This document shows positions 45,270 to 57,277 of a stretch of 64,000 nucleotides of DNA, one piece after another; the stretch's first letter is position 1; every line of letters begins with the position of its first letter. A program made the translations under genes and the position numbers. The stretch comes from Hofstenia miamia (lineage: Eukaryota > Xenacoelomorpha > Acoela): assembly GCA_004352715.1 (NCBI GenBank), contig SCFE01000030.1, positions 2,375,426 to 2,439,425 on the forward strand, written 5' to 3'. Under the pieces are notes generated by a model. The model was not told the DNA's origin. It searched no databases and saw only the letters and a program-made list of their open reading frames with translations.

Positions 45270-47080
45270 CGATAACTTGACCAATTATTTAAATTTAAGT
45301 TCATTTTCTATTTAACACAATAAATAGACATTATTGTCAATAGAATCGGTTTAATTGGTGGAAAGAGTTAATTATTAGAACAGACATTCAAGTCATTGGG
45401 TTCAAGAGGTGCTGCATAGAAATTTAATTCTTAGAATTTTATTGTTTGCAATATAATGCACTTGTTCATAGATATTAAAAATTTGAAAGAATTCAAATAA
45501 AACTACACGTGTTAAGTAAATTTAAATAAGATTGCATCTGTATTTCTTACAAAAAAGGAATATAGGAAGTGGTCACCGTTTGAAAAGCCTTGAATGCACA
45601 ATGTACCCCATAAATCTATAGCTAAAATTCCAAAAAAGATACTCTAAAATAGCATTAACAATTACATAAATTTAGCAGCTAACTAAAGACGAATTGGCAC
45701 TCGTTGCCTTCCACTAAAACTTTTGGGTGTAATGCACGTCAAACATTTTGCAAATTGCTAGGAAACGAGAACCTACATATGATTACCCTAGTTTTTACGC
45801 CTTATTTCATACAAGTGTTAACACCATTTTAAAGTTTCCTCTTTGTTCCATCTCCAAAATGTTTTCTCAATATTTGTGTTCGAAGTCAAACTTTTGAGAA
45901 GTTTTGTACACAGCTACAAACAAAAAATAAGCAGATTTCCATTCCAAATTCTAAGATAATCTACATAGCATTCAGATTTATATCATGAGGACCGAACGTT
46001 TCCCATGCGTTCATGAGTTCATTGCATCATAAGTAATAACCAACATAATTTTGATTTATTTCAACATACGTGTGATTAGACTTTCTGGGGAGCTAGAATT
46101 ATGAAAGCGCGCTTTCAAACAAAACTACAAATGTAAAAGTTCAATTGAATTTTTCTGTTTGAGAGTATAATTTTGCTTGCAAATTCTTTCATGAATTAGC
46201 TAAAAGTAAAATTCCAAAAATTGATGAATTTCATTATGGCGTCAACAAACATCAAAAAGAAAATATCATGAAAACAGAAATTAATAATCTTGCTCTGTGG
46301 ATCTGATTCGGTGTTGTTAAAAGGCACAAATCATTAGTGATTTGTTGTCTGTAATTATTCTTTAATCACCACATTGAAAGCCATGACAAAGGCATGCGAA
46401 GCAATGATACCGTGATAATTATAAGGATGTATGTTGCAAGGACATAGCAACATAGGTTTTACGTAATAATCAATTAGATGTATATGTTAAGAATTAAAAT
46501 CAATTCTTCCATGCTGAAGATACTGCAAAGGTAGCCGCATCCACTCTGATTTCATTCTCAAATTGCTCATAAAGTATGATTCTTAAAACTTTTAGGCATC
46601 AGTATTTCATGCAACATAAAGTATTTAGGGCTTAGGCAGTCTGCATGGGCTCCGCAAAGCAAACGATTCAAAAATGGCAGTTTTTTCAAAAATTGTTATC
46701 CAGAAAAGGGAAAAAAATTTTTGAAACAATGACAGAAATGTTTTTTTTAGTTAAATTGAATTTTAGTTATGCATAATCCTCATTACATTGCCTTAATTGA
46801 ATTATTCTTTATGCAATTTTTATTGAACATCACTTAGCAAGGTCATTTACCAAAGGTATTAAATTTACTCAAAAATTTGTCAAATCTGTGAAGTTCAGTC
46901 TTTTTTAAGGCTTTAAAAAATTATGTTCACATGGGGAGTGTGTTCACTTATTAAAAACATTAATACTCATAAAACACCATATTAACGTATTGTAGGAATA
47001 TATTCAAGTCACAAATAGTTTTCACAAATTTATATTTTCATAAATAGTGACAATCGCCTGCAGTTATCAAAGGAATAACA
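45270..47080. other. AT-rich stretch, no feature seen
   Basis: No supported gene or repeat family; within the putative 37-kb KCNQ intron. Confidence 0.5.
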
Positions 47081-47082
47081 CA

Positions 47083-47260
47083 TAGGGTTGTGCGGGACCA
47101 TAATTTTATTGGTCCCATTCCAATTTGGTCACATTGAATGTGGTTCTACTTCGGCCCATTCTATTCCCATGAGACATTCTTGCCCCATAGTGGCATTATT
47201 CCTCCAGCGCAGATTATTCTTTGTCCAAAACCGACCAAAATTTTTAGAAATAGTCTGAAC
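47083..47260. repeat. AGGGTTGTGCGGGACC repeat fragment
   Basis: Begins AGGGTTGTGCGGGACC and continues GGTCCCATTCC, GGTCACATT and GGCCCATTCTATTCCCATGA words. The start resembles the CAGGGTTGTCGTGGGA ends at 14503 and 15152. A small plus frame at 47138-47326 overlaps it and is not taken as a gene. Confidence 0.4.
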
Positions 47261-47966
47261 TCCTTTGTTTCAGTTGCTATATTTATGGTCCAAGTCCGAA
47301 TCTCATGTAAGTCACAAACGCAGTAAAATAATTAATCTTATTAAGTCACCCAGTCACTGTTGTTGACCTGTCTCTGCGCGCTCACACATATGTTTTTATT
47401 CTTTTTCACTAATAATAATTATGCATGCGAGTTTGCAGTAAACCACAGAACGAACGAATATTAATATTTATAGTTAAAGTTAGTTTCACACAATAAGCAT
47501 TTACCTTTCCCAATTTAATGCTACAAAATTATAAATTTTATAAAACTCATATAAGAAACACTTTTCTAATACAAAGAAAAATGTCGCCCATCACTAGTTT
47601 GCTTTCACATAAAAAAATTGGCAGTTGAGCATAATAAGTTACTTCTCTGATTATAACTACAGTATTTCTTCTCTTCTTGAACTTCGAACGCTCTTTCCGT
47701 AACTGAAGTACACATTTTGTGAATTCAGGAAATGGTAATGAAATACCACCAAAGTCTACTGGAAATTACTCCTTTCTTAGTAAATAATATAATCTTTAAC
47801 TCTAGCAGAATTCTATTCTAAAGATTGAATCCTAGGAAATAGATAAGGACAGTAAGGTGTGCTTAACTACAAAAAATTCATAATGAGATTTTCAAATTTT
47901 TGACAACAGAGATCGATGTAAATTCTATAATAATCTTATTAATCGATACACTGTTTTACAAAATAC

Positions 47967-48094
47967 CTTGTTTGCTTTGCTGTCTTTGAAATCATTATTC
48001 AGATGAACGGGTTTAAAATTTGTCACACCGCAGTTTTCATTTTGAAGACTTGGTGAGGCATTGAATGTGCTTTGCAATTTACAGTTGAAACGAC
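47967..48094 (-). CDS. Candidate coding exon, gene unassigned
   Basis: A 128-bp minus-strand segment with an acceptor (TTCACTTCTCAG before 48094) and donor (AACAAG/GTATTT at 47966). Only one of three frames is open through it (two bases, then 42 codons: RFNCKLQSTF near the start, KDSKANK at the end). Incoming phase is 1 and outgoing phase is 0. That does not fit between the 56575-56694 and 19048-19187 exons, so it is either an alternative exon needing a partner, an exon of a nested gene, or chance. No domain is recognised. Confidence 0.3.
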
Positions 48095-51000
48095 CTGAGA
48101 AGTGAATAAATATTGTAATAATATATTTATCGTATATTAAAATCCGGTTCAACTTGTGAATGTTGGAAAAAAAGACATCAATAGTCCAAAATGTGAACGT
48201 TTGTTAAAAATTTTAGCTGTCTTTTGCATTTAGATAAACTTACTGGTATTACTTTATGTATTAATTCAATTTTAAAACTGATCTTTGGTAGGCGATTTTT
48301 TGATGTCCACCGCAATATATCATATATGTTCGTACTCAGATGGAAAAACGATAGCATTGCTAATTACAGTGACGGCATTTAACAAGACTAATTATAATGA
48401 TGAACACATACAAAAATTAACTAGGAGCAGCACAAGTACTTGCTAAGTTAGAGAGATTGAAAGAGGGATATTGTCGCATCGCCTCTTTTAATACGGCCTA
48501 ACCCAATTATACGAACTGTTTTAAAAGTCTCTTTATAGGCTAAAATCTTAAAATTGATTAAAAAATATTGTTTCTGTATACGGTTTGTAGCATTCCTCAA
48601 TTATGTTAAGGCATCATTTTTGACATCATTTTAAACTTTAATTATGAAGATTTGTAATTAGCGACTCAGTAGCATTTCCCTTAATCGTTGTTGAACAGTT
48701 TTTTCTTAGCTCCGCTTATAAATATATTTTGTTTAAAATTTCATGGACTTGCCAAATTTTAGCCCTCAAATTTGTTTGAAGAAAGATATTTTATATGCTC
48801 TTGAGACACTTTTTTTGATATAAGAGAGTGTTTATTGGGTAAAGTTGTAATTCATTCCTGTCAGCAACCAACCACCTTATATTATTTTATAAAGCATACT
48901 ATAATGAAACGAACGTCAATGAATTTCCGGTAAGCTTCAACTTGAAAATATCTTATTAGCCGTCTAGACAATTCTTTGCTAATTGCTAAATGGAAAAAGT
49001 GATGAAGAAATTTGTAACAAACTAATTATACAGCTGTCTTTGTTAATTTCAACGCACTAAGTGTTTAATCCCCAAGGACGTATCATTGATATTATTTTTG
49101 AGTGCAGAGAAAAAACAGCATTCAGTATACAATTTAGGTGCTACAACTTAACAAAGTTTTGAACTGATCGATAATTTAGGTTCAGATCTATGCCAGAGTA
49201 AACTGAATTTCTTTATGTGACCCAAACCAGTGGAAATAGAAAGATACTTAATGATTAAAATACATTCAATCAAATACCCACTCAAATTCAAATAGCAATA
49301 ACTAAAGACATCCAAAATACTAACCTGTATTTAAAAGTGAAATAGCGAACCAAATCCAATTAACCTGCCCAGTCCACTCACAAAATACCTTAAATATATC
49401 AAATTTCCAAGCTTAATATCCACACAGGTTTAAGTAATGATTTTTGAGATATACATAATGCAATACTTATAGCAACTTAATTGCAAACCAAAATTGATAA
49501 CGACGAATGGAATAAACAACTTCTGAATTTCTGAATAAATATTTTTGATTATAAAGAAATGAACGTGCTTTATTTATTAAAGATAATAGGATGTGTCTGC
49601 TTTGCCTGTTCCGTTCACATATCCTTAAGTCCAATTTACACTAATGTAAATGTTATTATTCAAGAATGAAAAATATGCAATGAGCACTTTTCTAAAATGT
49701 CAAGCAACCTCGTCTAAATTGTAAAATGTTAATACTTTGAAAGCTCCGATGCACAGTGACCATTTAAAATGATAAAATACATATTTCTGCTTATTTTACA
49801 CCCTCACCTAAAGATTCACCAGCTGACCTCTTTTGGAATGAAAATTGTAAAATTAGTTTCATTCTTGTGTTCAAAAATTTTTTAAATTATGTACACTAAA
49901 TCAAGACAAATGTTGATGACGCATGCATTCATAACTTTCCTGAACATGCCTATCTTACATGAAATGTGCACGTTTATTATTATAAAAATTGTACCTTTTG
50001 TACGATTTACACCAAATTTTATTTAGGCTTGGTATAAAATAATTTCTCACTCAAACTAGGAAAACTCAGGTCAATAATTGGAAAAGTAACATTATAGACG
50101 TCTATTCTATCAATATATTATGTTACTGAAGTTATGCCAGAACTTAATTAAGAATTATATTAAGTTGGAAACCCCTTAATAATTTGGGTAACAGTGACAT
50201 AGGCAGTGGTGGTCACAGTGATATGTAAAGGTGAAATATTTCAATCTTGGCAGATGCTCAAAATAGATGAATGAATGATAAATATATTAGAGAATTTTTG
50301 AATAAATCAGTCAAATTTGCTCTTTGTGTGTAATATATTTCAGGCCAACTAATATAAGACAATTGTGATCACTCAAACATTTAACACTGCTAGGCAGTAT
50401 TTTTGTGGCTATTGTTGGTCTATCAAATATGTTGATCAATATTTAACCATATTCAACACATATTTATGAATTTTTTTCATAAAAGTTAGGGTTTATTCAA
50501 ATTTATTTAAAATGCATTTTTAGCTTTTTCAATACTTTTGCAAATGCTTAAAAAATTTGGAAATGCATTATCACAAATGCAAAAAATTTAGATTGATATT
50601 AAATTTAAGACAGCATACAGATCATTCACAAAAATTTTCATAAAAGCAATGCCATGTTTCTAAGACTTTTATGTTTTAGGTGTAGGCATCCTTTAGATCA
50701 TTAGATTCTATTCCTAAAATATTTGTTAGTTTATTCTGAGCAAGAATGCTATTTAGCCTGCATGTGACGTTCTTACAAATTCGAATCAACTTCAGAATAG
50801 GGTTGAGTATTGTAATTACTATATACTATTAAAGTATTTGTGGGAAGAAATAATTAAGGAAAAACTAGCCGTGATATTGAAATTGAAAATTTGTTTCATT
50901 ACATTTAGGGAGACGGTTAACATGAATAAATTATGACTGCTTCAACAATTTCTCTATTTATGAGCAATTCATAATTTACTTCTTAAGAGATAAAAGTTTG

Positions 51001-52770
51001 CTGTTTTAATAGAGAATTCAATCCTTCTAAAAGTGTTGTCTCGCAGAGTAATAATTTTTAAGGGTTGTCCAGTTACATGTATTATTAATATATTCATTGT
51101 TTCATATTTTATTTTCTAAATCCATAAAATCAACGAAGAAATAAATTATCCACTCAATATAGCACTAAATCTATCTTTAAATATATAGATATTATTCCAA
51201 TTACATGAAATAAAATTGAATTATGAATATATGCTTACGGTATTTAAAGCAAAGCTCAGAGAGCTGTCGATCTGGGTGGGAAAAACCAACCAGGATCAAA
51301 CTTATGTACAGTTGTCATAGATTCAATATTTAATCAAATGAAAATTAGATGTATTTCTTTCCTATACCAATAAAACTCTAATACAATGACATTGCTTTTT
51401 TTAACTTAAACGTACTTGACGATCATTAATTCGCATAGTTGAAACTATAGTCTAACATGCATGCAAGTTGACCCAAAATATTTAAGCTAAACTAACAATT
51501 AACTATTACACCATTTTCAAGGAAAGTTTCAGCTAAATGTTTGATTTTTATGTTATCACACGGTAGCCCTTAATAAAATTCGGTCTCATTTCTATTAATG
51601 CTAAGCAAATTTAAGAGTAAAGGCGTCTAATTACTTGTGCTAATAGAATGACACAGAAATTAGTAACTTTCATGTCAGAAATACAGTTTAAATATTGTCA
51701 CTTTTGACTTCTAGAACGCTTTGAAATTTTAAATAAGGTGTGAAATAATTTCTTCAAATTCGTTAAAGCAACGATTTTTTATTGGGATTGCTTCAGCAGT
51801 TCCTATTCAATAATAATGACTGCTACACTAAATTACTGCAAAGAGCTGATTTCATGGCTACAATCATTTGCAAAAACGCTATTATACAGAATATTCTTAA
51901 ATTTCAAACCAATTTTTAATATTTTGTAATATCATATATTTGTATATAATATTTAGATGTTTGAATTTCTGTTTTTTCTGTCTAACTTTCCACTTAATGT
52001 CTCCGTCACTGGATTTGTCAGAAGAAAGTATTATGCATCACTACCATACTGCTCTATATTTTGTTTCAAAAAATTTGTAAATAGTATCATATTTAACAAT
52101 GGACATCTCCCATTGGATAATGGCCAGCAAAGAAACTAATTTTCAGACATCATAGTAATACTCTACATTGCAAGAATTCCAGAACCCAAAAAACGTTTAC
52201 TATACTTGCACATCAATATCCGACAACAAATATAAACTGACAATTACTAATGCTTAGTAAGTAACTTCTTCCTTTTCATCATTTGATATGTGAACTTTTC
52301 TTATTATTATTATTACTAAATTATAATACTTCTATGTCATAATTGGGGCAAATAAATAATATTTCCCAATTTTGCTTATAGTTATTTTGTAAAATAGAGC
52401 CACATATATACAACAATCAACAAAAAAACTACGTCAGCAGAAAGCTTAACTATCTGAATTTTATTATTTAGGCAAAACTTTTTATGAATAATTTGAGGAA
52501 TGGTTCCGAACATGGGGTGGAAATTGTCCTAAATTGTATATCTGTCATCATATAAATCCTGAAGTGGTATTAATGAGACTATTTAATTCTCAACCGTTGT
52601 ATGCACACTTTCAACCATTTTCTACAAGCCTATTTACAGATGCGGGAATAATAATAAGAGTCGAAGCAAATTTATTGCTTAAATGTATGCAAAACTATAA
52701 ACTAACACATGACAAAAAATATTTACAAAATTATTTAAATATGCAATATTAATTAAAGGGCAGTTTTAAA
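48095..52770. other. Long AT-rich stretch, no feature seen
   Basis: No supported gene, RNA or repeat family. Plus frames at 51957-52139 and 52534-52752 have no recognisable motifs. Confidence 0.5.
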
Positions 52771-52780
52771 AGTAATTCGA

Positions 52781-53100
52781 TCACGCATTGAGTTTATTAT
52801 CTATGGCCAGTAATGTTTGCCTATTTAATAAAAATTGTTTCATTTTTTTCTTGAAGTGTTTAGAGTTTTTCTCCCATTTTATATCAATTCTTAGATCATT
52901 CCATAAGATTGAACATTTAAAAGAAAATGAATCTTGTCGATTATTGCTACTAAAATGTGTTTTACTACTTTTATTGATTTTGATGTAATTATTAAGAAAA
53001 CCTAGTGAACTTAATTCATGAATAAATTTGTGAAATATACATAAAGATTGATACTGAATAAAGTAACTCGGAGCCAAGATATCATATGATGACCCTTATT
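52781..53100 (-). pseudogene. LINE ORF2 C-terminal domain
   Basis: After the frameshift the frame reads ILAPSYFIQYQSLCIF, then SFSFKCSILWNDLRIDIKW, then FKKKMKQFLLNRQ to the stop at 52781. WNDL followed by a Phe-Lys-rich helix is the usual end of CR1/jockey-type ORF2 proteins. The short 3' UTR shows no clear tail repeat. Confidence 0.7.
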
Positions 53101-53103
53101 GCG

Positions 53104-53856
53104 TTATGGATTCATGTTTTTCAATATAATTAAGTGTTCTAATTGCCCAGTTAAACATTTTGCTAATGATGAACGTTTTTGCGATGTGAGATTTTGAAAA
53201 AGAAATGCACCGTAATTAAATTGACTTAAGACAAATGAATGAATTAGTTTTACATGCGATGATTTTCCTACATGGTGCAAACGGCTCAAATATTTTATTC
53301 CATATGCCATCTTTTTTAATTTGTGGGAAAAGAAATTATCGAATTTTAAGTCATTGTCTATTAATACACCTAGATAGTTTACACATTTACTTTCACTAAT
53401 TTCATTATCACAAACATAAATTATAATATTTTTAGTAAGCTTTTGTTGTTGTTTAGATGAAAAGATGATACATTGAGTTTTTTCAGAATTGATTTTTAGT
53501 TTATTACGATTGAAATATGTTACGAGGTTTCCAATATCTTTTGTCAAATGTTTAATTGCCTCAAATGAATTTTTTGCTGTTCGTAATATACAAGTATCAT
53601 CTGAGTTTTGGTAAATAGTTCTATTTGCCAAGGATTTTGAAATATCATTTACGTATAATGCAAATAGAATGGGTCCTAATACAGTTCCTTGGGGCACACC
53701 AAGATTTGTAGTGACGTACTCTGAAAAAATATTGTCGATTTTAACTCGTTGCTTGCTATTGCTTAGAAAACTCATAATAAAATTTATTGCATTGAAACTA
53801 AAATCTTGTCGCCTTAATTTTTCTTTTAAAATATCGAAATTCATCGAGTTAAATGC
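53104..53856 (-). pseudogene. LINE reverse transcriptase, catalytic and thumb part
   Basis: Begins inside the SINFDIL-type block, repeats LGVPQGTVLGPILFALYVND (residues 55-74 of the open frame), then IYQNSDDTCIL (catalytic aspartates at 89-90), then LKINSEKTQCIIF and CVNYLGVLIDNDLKF, which form the post-catalytic palm and thumb. The usual YADD is NSDD here: the two Asp are kept, but Tyr and Ala are changed. The frame ends at 53104, and the next segment resumes in another frame, so a frameshift lies between 53110 and 53077. Confidence 0.8.
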
Positions 53857-54090
53857 NTTTGTCAAGGATTTTAGAATATCATTTACGAATAATGCAAATA
53901 GAATGGGTCATAATACAGTTCCTTGGGGCACACCAAGATTTTTAGTAACGTACTCTGAAAAAATATGGTCGATTTTAACTCGTTGTTTGCGATTGCTTAG
54001 AAAACTCATAATAAAATTTATTGCATTGAAACTGAAACCATGTGGCCTTAATTTTTCTTTTAAAATATCGAAATTTATTGAGTTAAATGC
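53629..54090. repeat. 228-bp direct duplication across a single N
   Basis: 53629-53856 and 53863-54090 are homologous at an offset of 234 bp (a multiple of three) with roughly 14 differences by eye. The first copy ends exactly at the N. Its higher divergence than the 2507 join suggests two paralogous LINE copies merged by the assembler. Confidence 0.8.
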
Positions 54091-54545
54091 TTTACTTAAA
54101 TCAAGTAAGGCCACCGCTGTGAAAAAATTTTGATTTGTATTTATTTTAATCTTTTCTGTGATTGATAAAATCGCATCAGATGTACTGAACTTAGGTCGAA
54201 ATCCAAACTGATTACTTGATACAATTTTATTGTCATTAATAAACTTGTACATTTGTGCAGCTAGAAGTTTTTCAAATATTTTTGAGAAAGGGTGTGTTAT
54301 GCTTATTGGTCGGTAGTTCAATGGATCTAGTGGTTCTCCTTTTTTATATAACGGTCCAATATCAGATTGCTTTAAGAGCGCAGGAAAGTCACTATTTATA
54401 ATACTTTGGTCGAATGCTACATGTAGGTATTCACCAAAAATATAAAAATATTTTGTAATTTTGCAATACGGTAGGTTGCTGGTTCCACAAGATTTATTAG
54501 CATCTAGTTTATTTACTACATTTCTAAGTTCTTGATAGGAAATTA
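53858..54545 (-). pseudogene. LINE reverse transcriptase, N-terminal part
   Basis: Open from about 54545 without a start codon. It reads LRNVVNKLDANKSCGTSNLP, then DIGPLYKKGEPLDPLNYRPI, then SKIFEKLLAAQMYKF, QFGFRPKFSTSDAIL and LDLSKAFNSINFDIL. These are RT blocks 0 to 3 (polymerase fingers and first palm motif; the first catalytic Asp is in the LDLSKAF block). It ends NLGVPQGTVL near the join. No stop is seen in the interval. The Met at 54319-54321 is internal and not a start. Confidence 0.85.
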
Positions 54546-54559
54546 AGTTAAAATGAAAC

Positions 54560-54599
<40 letters not shown>
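54560..54599. repeat. (TAA)n microsatellite, left of R4/Dong fragment
   Basis: About 13 pure TAA units. The TAA array resumes at 54862-54875 on the other side of the retroelement fragment. Confidence 0.95.
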
Positions 54600-54600
<1 letters not shown>

Positions 54601-54860
54601 GCAGGGGAAATAGAAAGGCTGTAGAAGTTAAAGAAGGTTGATTTAGTCCCGGTAATAGTAGAAGTACTAGGCTCAGTAAATAAGAAGCATAAGAGAAACT
54701 TGGAGGAGTTGGGAGTACCAAAGTGGGAAGGAACAGGAGCACCGTAGGCAGCATTGTATAGGAACAGCTAGAGTCCTTAGGAAAGCTCTCAGACTCCCTG
54801 GGAACTGGTGAGTTCCCCGAGCTGATAAGGATACCAGTATGAAGCTGTGAGATGTAAGAA
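54601..54860 (+). mobile_element. R4/Dong-like retrotransposon 3' fragment inserted in TAA repeats
   Basis: Homologous to 26788 to about 27045: the last 45 or so codons of the endonuclease ORF (EELGVPKWEGTGAP end) and the same 3' UTR with TAGGCAGCATTGTATAGGAA. An in-frame TAG replaces a Ser codon (GGCTGTAGAAG against GGCTGTCGAAG), so it is dead and heavily 5'-truncated. It is flanked by TAA units on both sides. Dong-type R4-clade elements are known to insert in TAA repeats, and this setting matches. Confidence 0.85.
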
Positions 54861-54861
54861 A

Positions 54862-54875
54862 AATAATAATAATAA
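54862..54875. repeat. (TAA)n, right of R4/Dong fragment
   Basis: Four to five ATA/TAA units directly after the 3' end of the element fragment. Confidence 0.8.
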
Positions 54876-54879
54876 CGTT

Positions 54880-56574
54880 AATTATGTATTATTCATTCAG
54901 AATATAACAAAAACATATTTTTAGCTCCACAATTGAGTATCTAATCAGGTTTTTAAAATTCTGTTTGGAAAAATGCACAAGTTTTGATAACTAGCACATT
55001 TATAGTAGGGGATGTTTGTCACGCAGCCGGGTGATACTGACACATCTATTAGTCAATGCTCCCATGTAATGATGAACATTTGGGATCAAAAATTGTTCCA
55101 ATACTGAAAGTACTTAACAGCACTAACTATTCTTAAAAATATATTTGAATTTAAGAAAAATACCTAAGCACTCTTCATATTCAGATCATTTAGTTGTCTA
55201 AAGTCAATGATAGCAAATACTAGCCTCAAATATTATATTTTTAGTAAATAGATCGTCTAAGCCCCGTTCAAGTGCACAGTGTACAAGGTCAGATATCAGA
55301 ACTGGATGGGATTTTATAAGACGTGTGTGAAATAGGAGGCACTTTTCTATTGTGTCGTTTTGTGGATAACCTTTACATAAGTTATGAGCATTTACATCTT
55401 TTGATGAAAAAGTCACATGTTCTAAAAATTCCTATTTAGTTACTACCCAAAACGTCTGATTAAAAAAAATTAATGCAATTGTTGAAGAATCGCGTACTAA
55501 TTTATGAATTTAACTTTGTAAGATTTAAAAGTCGTTTTATTGAACTATGACATTACAATGGATATTGAACTTTCAAGAAGAGCTTTTCCAGCGAATAAAT
55601 CTGCTTATATTTATTAGAGGGGGTCCAGACCTTAAAATCTTGGAAAAATGACAAAGCTTTCGAGTCATATAGCCTAATAATCAAGAGTGAATGTTGACCT
55701 CATATAGCCTAATAATCAAGAGTGAATGTTGACCTATAGAATGATTCATACTTTTGTAAAGCCTAGGTGACCCTCCCTCATTATAATTGCTTGATACACC
55801 CCTTACCATATCTTCTCTTATATATTTGCTAATAAAAATATAAAACAAATTTCATAGTCCTTTGGAGTTGGAACTATAACTAATACATTAATGTTTACTA
55901 ATAATTGATACATTTGAGGCAGCCATTGATGTGCCACAAGCGTAAACATACAATTTCTCCATGATATTCCATTTACGAAATTTTCATACAATTATTTACC
56001 CCTAAGTTTCTTTAATTTTATAAATTAATTGAAAATTTCAAAAATTTATCTTAAGAAAATTGTGTAAGGAGGGCTCTCTTCGTATTACCTATTACTGTTA
56101 ATGTGCCACAATTTATCACTTACAAAAAATTTCGAATTTTTATAAATTCATTATGTTGTTTTGCTATTTTCTTAATGATATATTTCTAGAGGTTACAATT
56201 ACAAATAGCCCAAATTGAAACATACTAAGAGTTCTGATATGGACTCTTTCTGAGAAATGTTTTTAGTGTTCTTAACTCATAAGCTCATAATAAGCCCTAT
56301 TTTGTAACCTTTGTATTATTATCTTTGAGGTAGTATCAAATTTTGAAATGACAAATTTTGCGGTGTCTAAATTTCTGAAAAGTTTGAATGTGCTTAGACA
56401 TTTTATTATTCACATGTGCCAGTTTATGTACGTAATTTAGTTAATTTTTAACTACTTTACTGTGAAAATTACAAATTTGAAAGTTGGAAGAAATGATTTC
56501 CAATTAATTTTAAAGTTCTGACTTTATTCAGAACGAAATCTATTATTTATAGTACGAATATAACGGATTCCTAC
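54880..56574. other. AT-rich stretch with a 35-bp tandem duplication
   Basis: No gene recognised. It holds the exact tandem repeat at 55665-55734. A 70-codon minus frame at 55204-55416 shows no recognisable domain. Confidence 0.45.
55665..55734. repeat. 35-bp exact tandem duplication
   Basis: The unit starting TCATATAGCCTAATAATC occurs at 55665-55699 and again at 55700-55734 without differences. Confidence 0.9.
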
Positions 56575-56694
56575 CTCTGAAACCTTTTTCTAGATGCCTG
56601 TTTCCGCTCCAGAGTCATTTGCAGCGAAACGTTTGACCGCAAAGCCGTACGACGCGCTCACGAGCGAAAACCGACTTCACTTTTAGAAGCAGAA
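56575..56694 (-). CDS. KCNQ: KCNQ candidate exon with start codon
   Basis: A 120-bp minus-strand exon in a conspicuously CpG- and GC-rich patch. Acceptor: a pyrimidine-rich tract ending ATGTTGCAG before 56694. Donor: TTTCAGAG/GTAGGA at 56574. The coding part is 56618-56575: ATG, 14 codons (MTLERKQASRKRFQ) plus AG, phase 2. An in-frame TGA lies upstream of the ATG with no intervening ATG, so this Met is the natural start if the frame is right. AG plus the G of the 19048-19187 exon makes an Arg codon and keeps the frame open. The peptide is strongly basic. No homology is known, so the link to KCNQ rests on splice signals and phase. Confidence 0.5.
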
Positions 56695-57235
56695 CTGCAA
56701 CATTAAATAGGAAAACAAGTGCTTAAAAATTCCATTCTATTTACTTCAAAGAGACATTCAAGCAAAATGATGAAAACCGACGAAATCTTAATTAGCTACG
56801 ACAATTGAAATTGTATTAAATGATATTGTAGCTATTCGAGAGACCTCATTTGTTAACGAATTATAAATATGTTTTAAGTAGGTTAGAAATATTTTTACCA
56901 AATTTTAAATAGCAAAAAATTATTGAATCTAAATGATTTATTTGAAATTAGGAACCAAAATTTTTTAATTATTTTCTTCCAACCTGTCAGTTATTTGATA
57001 TAGACATTGTCATGTTTCAGTACACGCATTAAAATGACCTACTACTTAAGCTAATTTTTGTTTTTTTTATCTCTTGCGTCATTCTAGCATCCACTTTACG
57101 AACAAAGCAATTTTATTAGTATATTGTTTTTCAACGTTTATTGTTTTATGAATTCAAATTACAATAATTTAAATTTTTCATTTCCACAAATTTATTTAGA
57201 CCAATGCATTTATTTATTAATTGAGGCTTAAGATA

Positions 57236-57238
<3 letters not shown>

Positions 57239-57274
<36 letters not shown>
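57239..57274. repeat. (TA)n microsatellite
   Basis: A pure TA run within the possible first KCNQ intron. Confidence 0.95.

Positions 57275-57277
<3 letters not shown>

Larger units (their letters stand above)
52775..54550 (-). mobile_element. CR1/jockey-like non-LTR retrotransposon, 5'-truncated
   Basis: Minus-strand LINE containing most of the reverse transcriptase and the C-terminal domain, ending at about 52775 after the stop. The 5' side is cut at about 54550, where a (TAA)n array begins. The sequence is a join of two near-copies at the N at 53857 (228-bp overlap about 6 percent different by eye), so it may be a chimera of two genomic copies. Confidence 0.85.

Noticed and set aside
52788-54133. 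Plus-strand frames at 52788-52988 and 53669-54133
   Set aside because: Antisense shadows of the CR1/jockey-like LINE ORF.
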